64,000 nt of DNA from Agelas oroides (GCA_949130485.1 OX422205.1:6217415-6281414), one strand, 5' to 3'. Positions 15,301-30,618 are shown, numbered from the stretch's first letter. Made by a program: numbers and translations. Notes: generated by a model not told the origin, from the letters alone.

Positions 15301-15917
15301 TGGTGTTGGGAGTGACTTTGATGGCATTGGAGAGTGAGTGAGCATCCAATTATCTACCTTGACATCATTCATGAAAAACTCTCCCAGGCCTCCCCCCCCT
15401 CTGTTTAGTATACTGTAAGTAATCAAAAACTGGATAGCGGCAAAGGCTTGGGAAAGAGGCAACTACAGACAACTGTAGTAAGGTTTGCAATCCAAATTTT
15501 GGAGCCAATGAAGCCGTTTCTTGGCCACCTATGACTTCCAGAGCACATAATCTGATTGGTATACAGTATGGTCTTGACCTTGCAGGGTGCCGGTGGGTCT
15601 GGAGGATGTGTCCAAGTTCCCCAACCTGTTTGCAGAGCTGATCAGACGAGGATACTCAGATGAGGACCTTCAGAAGATCGCTAGGCTCAACATCATTCGA
15701 GTTTTCAAAGGAGTGGAAGCAGTAAGTATGGCAAGAATAACTGCATGTCCATACATGGCCACTGTTATTACGAGTCATGGTCACACATGCTGGCCACCTA
15801 ATTATGAGTCATGTTCACACAACCATACAGGTCAGAGACTCCCTCAAGAATGAACCACCCGACAACACTTTAATATCCCCGGAGCCAACCAACATCACAT
15901 GTCGGCCAGACTTTTAA
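12367..15917 (+). CDS. Membrane dipeptidase, copy B
   Basis: Ten exons: 12367..12563, 12888..13044, 13469..13752, 14484..14535, 14814..14913, 14979..15055, 15114..15198, 15258..15333, 15586..15721, 15831..15917 (1251 nt, 416 aa). It has the same exon phases as copy A, and the lengths of exons 3 and 5-9 are identical to copy A. Active-site motifs [27 protein letters not shown] and GSDFDG are intact. The N-terminus has one hydrophobic segment (YLLVGAVVGLVALLGVGC), probably a signal anchor. The chosen start is MVRNETASLL, and an upstream in-frame Met exists. Exon 5 and about 20 bp of the intron before it are almost identical to copy A, which suggests gene conversion or recent duplication. Decayed exons of another copy lie downstream. 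Confidence 0.92.
12596..12724. repeat. 65-bp tandem duplication
   Basis: Two adjacent, essentially identical copies, starting GATTGTTTAGGCCTTCCAAC, lie in intron 1 of dipeptidase B. Confidence 0.95.
13887..14090. repeat. 39-bp minisatellite, about 5 copies
   Basis: Head-to-tail units contain CACCTGGGATGTTTACTTTA and lie in intron 3 of dipeptidase B. The unit length is a multiple of three, so the array reads open in all frames; it is not coding. Confidence 0.95.
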
Positions 15918-16112
15918 TAGCAGGCTGCAGTTCTACTACTAGACTTACAAATTTTTGAACATTTGGTATTTCGGTTCATTGATAATGAACTTTTTGCTGA
16001 TTATTCTAAACTTTTGCTAATTATGATGTATTCGTCAGAACATTGCAGAATGATGTTTTTGGAACGATGCTGTTAACAATAACAAAGTTAAAGGTTAAAG
16101 TTTTGGCAGAGG

Positions 16113-17205
16113 GGAAGTCCCTGGGGAAGTCCCTGGGGAAGTCCCTGGGGAAAACCCTTAGGTAGGGCCACCCAACACGATAATCTCACGTTCCCCCTAC
16201 TTCTCCTGAGTTCCTTGCTGTGTGCACATATACACAAGCACTAAATGAAACTCAAAACACAAGTTTATAGCATTACATATAATAAGGTTAAGATATACTA
16301 AAGTATTCTGTATATGTAGGGCCGGTGGATCTGGAAAATATATCCAAGTTTCCAAACCTCTTGCAGAGCTGACTGGACAAAGACGTTGCAAAGATTGCTT
16401 CATTTGGGTTTTCAAGGGTGGGTATGGCAGAAAATAAAGTGCTAGACTCATCTAAACAATATATGACTCATGTTCACACATACCGGCTAGAATCATGTGC
16501 ACAACCCATTTTGCTAGTGTGGAGTTCACTTAGACTTGCACCGATCACCAGAACAAACCAATGTCTCATGTTGGCCAGATATCTTTGTTCATGGTGTGTG
16601 TGAGCTTGTGTTGCTGGAACATGGGTGTCGCAGATTTTAATCATGTCAATCAATAGTAAGCAGTAATCAATACTAAACAGTGAACAGTAAACATTATTAT
16701 GATAGTCCCTGGTGAACTGCAAATTTGATGGCTTGGTCCAGGCAGGGGTAATATATGGGTAGCATACATATGGTATAACATCTAGGCCTGTTTTATAAGG
16801 GAGATGTGGTTCGTTGATTGTTCATACATATGGTATGCCATACACTAATTTAACACACAGGTAAAGAACACCCTGAATTGACTGCTAACACTTTAATATC
16901 ACCAGAGCCTCCCTTGTTGGCTAGAGTTTTAATAACAGCCCCACACAGATTTTTGGAACAATGTCATTTCCATGGAGATCAATTACCAACGTATTTTGCA
17001 GATCAATATAACCTTTTGCTAATTGTATTACCTTTTGCTGATGACATATGAATTAGTAAAGTCGTATAAACTGAATATCTCCATTTCACCAGCACATCAA
17101 ATATCTTTCCAAACTAGATGTCAACAGTAACGAGGTTAAAGTCCAGGCATGAAGACTAATACCACAACTCCCATGGTGGCCAGAATTTTAATAACAACTA
17201 TCTGA
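16113..17205. pseudogene. Decayed dipeptidase 3' exons (and a possible MEAK7 tail copy)
   Basis: Sequence at 16317-16425 aligns by eye with dipeptidase exon 9 (GGCCGGTGGATCTGG, then a shortened, frame-broken copy). Stretches at about 16536-16590, 16855-16945 and 17150-17200 each resemble the terminal exon ending (ACTTTAATATC...CCAGA...TTTTAATA) with stops and gaps. At 16113-16225 a GGGGAAGTCCCT repeat, followed by sequence like the last MEAK7 exon, mirrors 17288-17410. The whole looks like remnants of duplicated dipeptidase 3' ends. None is translatable. Confidence 0.6.
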
Positions 17206-17359
17206 CAAATTGATTTTTAATTTTGTTTATTAAAAATGCATTAGCATGTTTGCAAACTCACTGAGGCATACAAGATACTAAAAGCAGGGAAAGTCCCTGG
17301 GGAAGTCCCTACATTTATTACAGAGGTACACAATCATGTATAATGATAGGGTCACAACG

Positions 17360-19884
<2,525 letters not shown>

Positions 19885-19944
19885 TGTGATATCACTAGTG
19901 GGCGGGGTGTACCTGCCTACATTCTGTCTTGCTCCTGACCTACC
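19885..19944. promoter_or_regulatory. 60-bp bidirectional promoter core, MEAK7/IMPA1
   Basis: Only 60 bp lie between the two divergent ATGs, so the 5' UTRs must be tiny or overlap and the promoters must be shared. No TATA box is seen. The sequence includes CACTAGTGGGCGGGG, a GC-box-like patch. Confidence 0.6.
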
Positions 19945-22560
19945 ATGGCTACCCAGGCGGAGATTGATGAGTGCTATGAAGTTGCTGTTGAATTGGCTAA
20001 GAGAGCAGGGGCTGTAAGTAAATGTCATTTGTGTGTACAGCTGTTTGCTTTTTCAATGGTGGCCTTTACAGGAGCATGCCATACCTCTATGACATAGTTG
20101 TCAACCTAAATATCAACCAGTCAATAGCATTTTATTTGCCTAGTTAGATGGTGGTGAAATAGAACAGTGTGATTCAGCCAGAAATTTCATTTGCGGAGAT
20201 TTGGCCAGAATTCAGAAGACCCAGGTTCGAGTTCTGGCGGGATTCTTTTTTTTTTTCTTTTGCCATATGATCAACCAGCATCATACTTTCTTCTACAAAG
20301 CTAAAACTCGTAATCTTCTCAGTGAAAACCTTAGCATTGTTTTGTTCATGAATTTGCAGGTTGCTCACGAAGCCTTACACCGTGACAAGGCTGTGACCGA
20401 AAAGACCTCGTCTACTGACATGGTGACAGAAACTGACCACGAAGTAGAGAAACTAATCATTTCCACCCTCAAGCAGAAGTTCCCAGCTCACTGGTGGGTC
20501 AATGAGACCAAATGTGTCTCTCTCTTTAGAAGCATCTACAACTGTGTTCTTTCAACTGGTGTGGCACCCTCTCAGTTTCATAGGGGAGGAATCAGCGTCG
20601 GAGGTGGGTGGGCGTGAGCTGACTGATGACCCCACTTGGATGATAGACCCCATTGACGGAACTACAAACTTTGTACACAGGTATAACCATTGGCCCTGCA
20701 CAGAAGCAGTTTAGTGGAAATGCATTAAAATTTGTCTGCAAGTAGACACTGTTTAACCCTAGGCTTAGCCTCATTCCCAGGCCTGCCGCTCTTCCGTTTC
20801 TGTGTATTATCTGAACGCAAACCAAAGAACAAAAAAACAGGGGAGGCCTGGGAACGAGGCTACCCTAGGCTCACTTGTGAGTAGTAAAAGAAGCTTTCAC
20901 ATCATTTGTTTTCTAAATTCTTGTTGTTGTAGATTTCCATATTCTGCAGTGTCTATTGGATTTGCAGTGAACAAAGAGGTAAAGTGAGCCTCATTCCCAG
21001 GCTCACATGAGAACCTAGGAATGAGGCTAAGATAAAGTAAGGTAGCTAGCTCCATCCTATGGCTTGAGTTACTCAGCACAGCATGCAGAAAGAGTACCGT
21101 GATGCCCTCAATGGCTATATATTAATCTCAACTGTAATTTCCTAGTCTCATTCCCAGGCCTTCCCTGGTTTTGGTTTGTGTTGCCAATAATACACGGGTA
21201 CGGAGTGGGAAGCCTTGGAACAAGGCTAGCAAACACTCACTCATCTCCACTGGTCCCTACAATTTAGCCTGTAGTCGGTGTGGTGTACAACTTTAACCTT
21301 GATCAGCTGTTTGCTGCCAAGAAGGGCTCCGGAGCCACCATGAATGGAGAACCCATCCACGTCTCTCAGTGTACAGGTACTGCTAACCTGGCCTCGATTA
21401 CTAAACTCAGAGATGTGTGATATATTTCTCCCCTCTGTAGAGATGACCCAGTCCATGGTGCTGACCGAAATGGGATACAACCGCAAGCCAGGGGTCTTCC
21501 AACCCAAGACAAACATCATGTACAAACTAGCCGTGGAACCCAACCCTGTGCATGCGTGAGTCCACAATTTGATATCTACAGAGAAGAGCCATGCAAGTTT
21601 TCATCGTTTGAGATGAAGGTGAAAGCCACCTGTCACTGGGAGTCAAACCCAGGGGCCAGGGTCCTTGATATTGATTGCACTAAAGCAGTATCAGCCATAC
21701 CATCCTACCGCATTGAATGTCACACCTGAGCTGACAGTCACTCAGCATGTGCCATCACTTGTAAAATTATATTCATGTTCTACTCAGCTCGGGTATGAGG
21801 CTAGCATCCTTTTACTCACTTAAAATTTTGTTTGTTTTGTTTGTTTGTTTTTCCAAGTGGGATTGAGTTTTTTTCTTGCTTTTTTTTTACAGTATCCACA
21901 GCCTAGGGTCAGCTGCTCTGAGCATGTGCATGGTGGCATGTGGAAGTGCTGATGTTTACTATGAGAATGGGATCTACTGCTGGGACATTGCGGCTGGGGA
22001 CATCATTGTCCGGGAGGCAGGGGGTGTAACCCTCTCACTCGCAGGTAAATGAAGTCATTGACTACAAAGTCCCATAGTCAGACTCTCACTCGCAGGTAAA
22101 TGAAGTCATTGACTACAAAGTCCCATAGTCAGAGTCCCCAAAAGAAAAGCAGCAGCTGACAAATTATAGTATATCCTCCCACACCAAGGGCTACTAGCTG
22201 TAGCCATTGAAATTGCTTCTGGGCTTTCATTAAATTGGTGGATCTGTACATGAGACACATGCTGAAACTGAGGTACAAGAATTTGCACTATTGCCTCGTT
22301 CCCAGGCCTCTCCCATTTTAGCTTTGTGTTCACCACTCTTTTGTTTCCATGGTGACCTTATTGTGAGTGTAAACTGGAGAGTGAAATGAGGGAGGCCTGG
22401 AAAAGAGGCTGCCATTGTAGCCGTCATGAATGCAACTGTGTCCTTATGATCCGTAGGTGATTCACTGGATCTCATGAGAAGAGGCATATTGTGTGCATCC
22501 ACAGACAAACTTGCACACCGGTTTGTGCCATACGTAAAAGACTTGGACTTTGCAAAATAG
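19945..22560 (+). CDS. Inositol monophosphatase
   Basis: Eight exons: 19945..20013, 20360..20493, 20576..20680, 20933..20978, 21268..21376, 21441..21555, 21893..22044, 22457..22560 (834 nt, 277 aa, equal to human IMPA1). It is a Mg2+-dependent, lithium-sensitive phosphatase that recycles inositol phosphates to free myo-inositol in the cytosol. Family motifs are present: FIGEES (metal-binding Glu), [11 protein letters not shown] (metal-binding Asps) and [15 protein letters not shown]. The exon 7 donor is duplicated by a 51-bp tandem repeat. It converges with dipeptidase C, 26 bp between stops. Confidence 0.95.
22032..22135. repeat. 51-bp tandem duplication spanning a splice donor
   Basis: The last bases of IMPA1 exon 7 plus the donor and following intron (CTCTCACTCGCAGGTAAATG) are repeated 51 bp downstream. 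This creates a second potential donor. Use of the second would insert 51 nt; that insert carries an in-frame stop (TAG) by my reading. Confidence 0.9.
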
Positions 22561-22586
22561 AATCACTAGTTGCTATGAAAATATAT

Positions 22587-25444
22587 TCAAGGTCTCCACA
22601 ATGTTTTGGTAAAAGGAGTGATGAGTGTGTTATCCGGAGGAAGATGTGCCAGTTTATCTCTCACCTGCGTCACAAATAATAAATGATAGTTTATATCACA
22701 ACCAACCGGTTGCCATAACAGTAGCTGTACCTTCTCAACTGTTCTGAATACTCGAAGGAAATTGAGTCTTGAGATCTTTCCAACGTCTTCATCTGAGTAC
22801 CCTCGTCTGATCAGCTCTGCAAACAGGTTGGGGTACTTGGACACATCCTCCAGACCCACCGGCACCCTGGGTACAACAACAGCTATTGCTCAATGATGCA
22901 GCAACAATAGTATCTTAACACCCTCCAGTTTTTGATCACTTAAACAGTATGCAAAAACAGAAGGGGAGAAGGCTCTTTGTATACTGTAGACTATCATAAG
23001 TGGACAGTGGGAAGGCCTGGGAACAAGGCTACAAATGTACAGTCAACAGACTACAGGCTGCAGTAGAGCAGGACAAGGCAGAGCCATTAGTTTGAGACCA
23101 CAGTCAACAGACTACAGGCTGCAGTAGAGCAGGACAAGGCAGAGCCATTAGTTTGAGACCGGAAAACCTCATGCAGCATTATCTTGGGCTGGGATGCATT
23201 TGGAAAGACTGTGCACTATACTGTGTAGACATGGTCAATGTAAGAATCTACGAAGCATTGTTCCAGAATCTACAAAAGCTTTCTTTCCGTGACTATATAC
23301 CTAGTACCCCATAACTTTACTACCTCTGTTCCTCCAGTATATGGTATATAGGCTATAACTGCACGTACACAGGAATGCCGTCAAAATCACTCCCAACACC
23401 AATATAGTCAATACCAGCCACTCTGCGAATGTGGTCAATGTGATCTGCGAAGAAAGAACTTTAAACTGAAAGTAAAACAATCTAGAGACAACTTGTCTTC
23501 TTCCCCCATGTTAGTACTACAAGCACACACAGTCACACACATTAGGGCAGAAGGCCAGGGTAGAAAGCTAGGGATGCGGTACCTGCTATTTGTTCAACTG
23601 AAGCTTCGGAAGTGCAGCTCACAAAGTTGGGAAAGAAGTTCACCATCACAATACCTCCATTACTAGGCTGTTGGGTGGTAAGAAGGAGATATCAGGGTAT
23701 TCACAGGCTGTGTACCTCTCTGTGTCCTACCATCCTCCTTAGGACAGCATCAGGAACATTCCGTGTGTTGTTACACAGCGCAAATGCTGACGAATGGCTG
23801 AAAATGACTGAGATTGAAAATAATATCAGATCTATAATAAGCTTGTATGTACCATGTATTTACCTGGAGTTAGGGTAATGTCCAATGTGTCCATCATAGC
23901 GTAGTCATTGACGTGGGAAATGTCCACCAGCATTCCAAGACGGTTCATCTCCCTCACCACCCTCTGAACGAAATCAACATGCTTAATTAAAAAAAGAAGA
24001 CTATAAAAAAGACATTACATGCTTAATTAAAAAAAGAAGACTATAAAAAAGACATGACTTACTTTTCCAAACTCTGATAGTCCTGGTGGATCAGGAGATA
24101 CCGAGCTACGAGCCCTAGATTGAAATTCATATCCAGACCTCAAACATTAGAAGGTAAAATTCACGTACCCAATACCATACTTATCTAACCTTGTTCCCAG
24201 GCCTTCCCACCGTCCTGTTTTTGATTGCTTACAGGCTTGCGGTGTGCAAAAAATGTAAGCCATCAAAAACAGGACGGTGGGAAGGCCTGGGAACAACCAA
24301 CCGATTCCCATAATGGGGACAAGGCTACATTAAACCATGTCTTACCATGGTGTGTCACAGGTGTGAGTGAGGGTCATGTAACGTGCTCCCAGCCTATAAA
24401 ACTGTCTCAGAGTAGCTAGGCTGCTGTCAATGGCGTGACCTCCCTCTACTCCAATCAGAGAGGCAATACGACCACTTTTTCTTGCAGACTCTATATCATC
24501 AGCGGATGTTGCAAACTGGAAGGTTTCCGGATAGTGTTCAACCAGGCGATGGATGACGTCCACTTGCTCTAGGAACTCCTTTGTGGCATTCTTGTACTGA
24601 GATTCACACACAATCCACGCTGACCAGAACTAGATGCAAGACAAGATTACCATAAGACAAGAATATTCACCTGTGTCAGCTACATGTAGCACCAAGATGC
24701 AAGTCCTTAAGTCACACTGCCAGCACCAAGAGCCTAGCTATGTAAGTTAACCGTGGTTACCTGTGCTCCCACCATCCCGGCTTGGAGTCTGGGAATATCT
24801 GTGTGCCACATGTCCCCATACACTTCCACTTTTCCCACAGAAGAGTTGAGTGAAAGGTCAACCCTTTCCAGTTGGTTTGAGAAATACTCCCTCAGCTGCC
24901 AGGGTAAGTCATTGTGTCTATTAAGCAAGGAGATCACAGGCAGTCGTTGGCACAGCAGCCCCTAGTCTCGCAGGCCAGACTCTCACGGGAGAGTCTGGCC
25001 CGCGAGACTACAGCAGCCCCCCACCCAGCCTTGTTTCCAGGCAACCGTTTTTTACCACTTGCAGTGCAAACAGTGGGGTAAGCCTGAAAACAAGGCTGCA
25101 ATTTCTGAATTAGTTTTCTCTGAGTCATTAATAGCTCACCCATCAATAACAGGGTATGCCTTCAGCAATGCTAGAGCACGCTGCTGTGGGTCGTGGGGCA
25201 GTTCGGCCTTACGTGCAATCCTCTCATCTGCCCAGAATCCGACCTCCATGACCATTGCCAGAGCGAGCACCAGCACAACGGCCAGTCCAGTTAGCACAGC
25301 AACGAGCAAGTACACATCCGAACGTCTGTACCGACGTAGCCCCGGAATAACGGTGGTCCGACGTTCTGAATGCAAGAAGAGAGATCCCGTCTCGCCATCT
25401 GTACCCAGATCTCCCCGCTGACGGATGCTAGCAGAACCGCTCAT
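22587..25444 (-). CDS. Membrane dipeptidase, copy C
   Basis: Ten exons: 25444..25140, 24917..24761, 24629..24346, 24114..24063, 23963..23864, 23807..23731, 23667..23583, 23444..23369, 22866..22731, 22664..22587 (1350 nt, 449 aa). M19 motifs are intact: [29 protein letters not shown] and GSDFDG. The N-terminal cytosolic tail is basic (GLRRYRRSD), followed by a hydrophobic segment at about residues 47-68 ([19 protein letters not shown]), so it is a type II anchor. It is more divergent than A and B (SEASVEQIA; the C-terminus TKTLWRP lacks the shared CRPDF ending). It is inverted relative to copies A and B, so simple tandem duplication does not explain its position. Confidence 0.92.
23041..23161. 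repeat. 61-bp tandem duplication
   Basis: Two copies starting AGTCAACAGACTACAGGCTG lie in the intron between exons 8 and 9 of dipeptidase C. A second, shorter case (period 40) lies at 23978-24056 in the same gene. Confidence 0.95.
24191..24296. repeat. Fold-back element
   Basis: Arms of about 36 bp begin TTGTTCCCAGGCCTTCCCAC and end with the reverse complement, around a short loop. It belongs to the TAGYCTCRTTCCCAGG family and lies in an intron of dipeptidase C. Confidence 0.9.
24963..25010. repeat. Short 48-bp palindrome
   Basis: TAGTCTCG...CGAGACTA ends with near-perfect arms (CCAGACTCTC / GAGAGTCTGG) and almost no loop. It lies in intron 1 of dipeptidase C. Confidence 0.9.
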
Positions 25445-25580
25445 CCCCACCTATATAACTGGTCTCGTTCCCACGTGCGCTTCGTTAGAACCTCCACCAA
25501 CGTATAAAACCACGCCCACTTCATCTTATCATCCGGTAATAACAGATTCATTTGGAACATTATACAAGACATTTGGAGGT

Positions 25581-27533
25581 TCATTTCTTCTTCAGTTTGT
25601 CTGCCTCTTCTGCTTTCTGTTTGGCACGTTTCTCTCTCACACCCACGAGCTTTGCATCTGCTCTGGCCACTCGCATTGCTTCAAACACACTGTATTTTTT
25701 CTCATCCTCAGTGATTGCACGGGACTTGTACTTGGAGGCTGGCTGTCGGAAAGACAGGATTTCTCCCTTCAGCTGAGTAGCCAATTTACAGGCTTCAGGC
25801 TGTGGAATAAAGCAACATGCATGAAGGCTGCATCAAGAGCTGCACTGTGTATAGTAAGGTAAGCCTACACAATCATAATAGTCCACCCTTTGTAAATAGA
25901 AGTATATAAGCTCACATCTGAGTCTCCCTTCTTTGGCTTGCTGGCCTTCCGTGGGAAGAGGATGAGTTTGGATCTGTATTCCTTCAGCCGCTGGGTGTTG
26001 CTCTGCAGGGACTCCAGGGATCGGTTTCTTCGTCTGTGGTCTACCGCTATTCCGATTGTGGGTGCAAGCTTCCGGGGGATGTTTGCTTGCTGCAAGATTG
26101 AAGTAAAGTCAGTAATCTGGAAACTGGAACAATTCCAGCTAACCAACCTACACACTAAATTACTACTAGAAAATGTAGAACATTGTGGGGGCGAGCCTGA
26201 GCAAGGAGCTACTGTGGCTACACATGAATAGACTATAAGCTTCACGCTGAAATCATGAGCTGAATCACTAGCGTTTATGAGTGCCATTTATGCACGACCC
26301 TTACCTGAACCAATCTCAACCGGTGTGTCATTTTGTACGGTCTGCGAGCAGCCTGCCGTTGATGCCGGGTTGGTCCGTAGCTGCCGTGACAAACAAGAAG
26401 TAAGGTGCCGTGCGTGCTTCAACTTGAGCCGTCTCCGCTACGGTTGCCGACGCTGCACTCTGGCAGTAGCCCAGCATTGCCCATCACCTATTGAGGCTAC
26501 TACTACATTAAAAGTGCATGAGGCCGAGGACGTTCAATTTTCGGGAAATATTTAAATGCGCATTTAAAATTTACGGTATATGGCCGCAAGCAAGCATAGA
26601 TAGATACACACACACTTCCGCAATGCAGTCCCACTAGTGTGGGGCTCGCTCAGGCTCGCCCCAAATATTGCTACCTCTTCTCACTAGCAACATCTAAGGC
26701 CTCTACTTGCTGCATATCAGTTTTTCATTAGGCAATTCCTCTTAAATTCATGCAGGAGGACAGCCATTAACATTATTTATTGAACACAAAAAATTGGCTC
26801 CTGGACTCAAGAGGCAATGCTCCCTGTCAAGAAGCCTAAAATGCAGCATTTGGAGGGTAAGTAGTGACATATACCGTAAACTCTGGTTATTAAGCACACC
26901 TTGCTATTAGGCGCATACTATTTATTAGGTGCATGCAGTCTTCCTGGTCATCGCATCATTTATTTAGCACATGTGCAAAAGTACACGATAGCAGCAAGAG
27001 ATCGAGTGAAATCCATGGCATCAAGAGCACGCAGCACACTCGATGGTCATCCTGAAGTCAACCAAAGAAGAGCTACACAGGTTTTTCCCGCTTTTGGCTA
27101 ACATGTAGCTCGGAAGCCACACCCTTTGCGGCTTACGAGACTAGAACTGATTTCTCCCAAGCGTGGAGCCCCACATGAATACATGATGGATCCAAACTAC
27201 ACTCTCTTTGAGGAGGATGGAGATGTACTTCTCCGCACTTTAATAAACCTACTGCAAAAGAAAACAACAGCAGCTGACACAACATACCTTTAGTTCCTCC
27301 AATGTGAATCCCCTTCCTTTCCTAATTTTGGTGTTGTACTTGAACGTTGGGCATCTCACGACTGGTCTCAGGGACCCTTTCACTGGACGAGGGGCAACCT
27401 TGGCTGCTTTCTGGAGACGTTTGGTCCTTCTTCTCTTCTTGTTCCCTGGCTGGTTGAACCAGGTCTTCACATAGCGCTGCCAGTGCTTTTTAAAGTGAGC
27501 ATTGGGGATTACACCATTCCTTTTGGCAGCCAT
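25581..27533 (-). CDS. RPL13: 60S ribosomal protein L13 (eL13)
   Basis: Three coding exons: 27533..27288, 26089..25916, 25799..25581 (639 nt, 212 aa; human 211). It is a structural protein of the cytosolic large ribosomal subunit. It starts [20 protein letters not shown] and retains the strongly conserved [14 protein letters not shown] block and a Lys-rich tail. An additional 5' UTR intron is likely, with donor after GACGTAGGAAG near 27683 and acceptor ctag near 27544 just before the ATG. It is divergent from IDI1. The first coding intron (about 1.2 kb) carries a repeat element. Confidence 0.96.
26188..26662. mobile_element. Candidate MITE with GGGGCGAGCCTGAGC terminal inverted repeats
   Basis: A 15-bp inverted repeat (GGGGCGAGCCTGAGC and its complement) bounds about 475 bp in RPL13 intron 1. 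The + strand holds an open frame (26277..26555) with spaced Cys pairs (FCTVC, RCRACF, GCRRC) that could be a zinc-finger remnant of a transposase, or chance. The flanks share ATTG, a weak target-site-duplication candidate. Confidence 0.5.
26873..27248. mobile_element. Repeat-like segment beginning TACCGTAAACTCTGG
   Basis: The stretch contains short repeats of TATTAAGCACACC / TATTAGGCGCA, typical of the ends of degenerate DNA transposons (recalled pattern, not searched). The matching inverted end TTTACGGTA occurs at 26568-26576, but outside rather than inside, so boundaries are unresolved. Confidence 0.3.
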
Positions 27534-28846
<1,313 letters not shown>

Positions 28847-28980
28847 CTCAAAATTTCTTGTACATGCGCATGCGCATAAGCCTAGAACATACAAACTGCT
28901 ATGACGTCATGAGATCACGTTGGCGCATACGCATACGCATGGCCGGCCAGCCGGGTTGAGCTTACGCGCGCGCCCGTTCA

Positions 28981-29032
28981 TTTTCAAATTTTCAAAATTC
29001 AAACTGTTGCGTGTGTCTTTGGAGAGCTAGAG
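28981..29032 (+). promoter_or_regulatory. CHR-like TTCAAA cluster upstream of UBE2C
   Basis: TTTTCAAATTTTCAAAATTC carries two TTCAAA sites, and a third follows immediately (three within 24 bp), about 30-50 bp upstream of the ATG. TTTGAA/TTCAAA is the core of the CHR element that gives G2/M expression to vertebrate UBE2C (known biology). Its function here is inferred. Confidence 0.4.
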
Positions 29033-30618
29033 ATGGCAACGCAGAATATTGCTCCCTCGGCCCACTCCTCGTCCCACAAGGGCGTAGACTCCTCGCTGAT
29101 GAGCCAGAAAGATGGACACTCGGTGACCAAGAGGCTGCAACAGGACTTGATGACACTTATGGTGAGGGTTGAACCACAACAGCATGTCTTTCCTACCTTG
29201 ACAAGCAGCATAATCCTACAAACAACATGTACCCCCCTCCCTCCCCCACCCCACACACATACAAGATGTCGGGTGACTCAACAGTATCTGCATTTCCTGA
29301 TGGGGACAACCTGTTCCACTGGATAGCCACCATTGTTGGAGGGAAGGAAACTGCCTATGAAGGGCTCAAGTTCAAGTTGTCCCTCACCTTCCCTAGTCGG
29401 TATCCCTACACACCTCCCATTGTGAAGTTTGTCACACACTGTTACCACCCAAATGTGGATAACCATGGCAACATATGTTTGGACATTCTAAAGGTAAATT
29501 CGTTACATAGGCCCGTTCCCAGGCCTCTCATGTTTTCCACGACAATTCATTTTTGCGTATTGTAATAAAGTGGGTCTGAGAACAAGGCTTCACATTAATT
29601 TATAATGATTATCCAACTACAGGAAAAGTGGTCTGCGTTGTATGATGTCAGAACCATTCTGCTGTCAATACAAAGCTTGCTTGCAGGTAGGCAAATAGCA
29701 GTCTCGGAACCAGACCCTCCTCCTCTGCATGCAAGGGTCTGGTTCCGAGACTATCTTGTAACCAACTTCTTGTTGCAAAGATAGTCTGCAGACTGCCACA
29801 TGCACCTCATATGCACAGGGTGACCTATGTCAGTGGGTGTGGGATAGATAATCTAGCCTAGGAAATTGTTTCCTGCTGTATACATGTATATACCCATGAT
29901 AGCCTCATTCCCAAGCCTTTACCACTGTCCGGTTTTTGATTGCTGACAGTATCCAAAAATGGAAGGGGAAGGCCTGGGAGATTTAGTCATGTGCATGGTC
30001 ATATGATGTAATAATAGGTAGACAAACAGGGTGCGGTGCCCGACGAAGAATCTGGAGGTCCTTCTTGTAATATCCAAGAACTTGAGACTGTAACGTTTGA
30101 AAGACAGCATCAATATAGCTTCTTATTTGGTAGACTGGAGGCTGACAACACAAAGTTTGTGAGTTACAACAATCAGGCACCACCCCCTGTCTGTCTACCC
30201 TCTGTCTACCTGATGTCATGCACATGACTAAATCTCCCAGGCTTTCCTCCTCCGCTTTTGCATACTGCAAGCAATCAAAAACTGGAGGCGGGAACAGCCT
30301 GGGAACAAGGCTCTATACCCATGAAATTGTCATTTGCTGGTGGTTTCCTGTTCAGAACCCAATAATGAGAGTCCTCTGAACGTTGATGCTGCTGAACTCT
30401 GGGAGAATCCAGCAGGTGCGCCATGATATCTGACATGAGTCAACCTTCTTCTCAGGCTCTGTGAAAAGGGCTACTCCCCTCACATGGTCTGGGAATGAGG
30501 TTAATTGTCTATACCTAACCCACACAAGCACAGTGAGCAAAACTCTTTTGGTTGTGTTGCAGAGTATAAGGTTGTACTGATGCAGAAGTACAAAGAAGCA
30601 GTGAAAGATGAAGCATGA
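29033..30618 (+). CDS. UBE2C: Ubiquitin-conjugating enzyme E2 C (APC/C E2)
   Basis: Five exons: 29033..29161, 29266..29493, 29623..29686, 30356..30415, 30563..30618 (537 nt, 178 aa; human 179). It is the initiating E2 for the anaphase-promoting complex, loading ubiquitin on cyclin B and securin. Visible motifs are the HPN triad (CYHPNVD), the active-site Cys in GNICLDILK, and the family-specific EKWSALYDVRTILLSIQSLL. It has the N-terminal extension typical of UBE2C (about 29 residues). Several fold-back repeats fill introns 2 and 3. Confidence 0.96.
29700..29752. repeat. Fold-back element, 53 bp
   Basis: AGTCTCGGAACCAGACCCT and its reverse complement are separated by a short loop in UBE2C intron 3. 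Further members of the family are at 29515-29590, 29902-29980 and 30230-30312. Confidence 0.9.
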
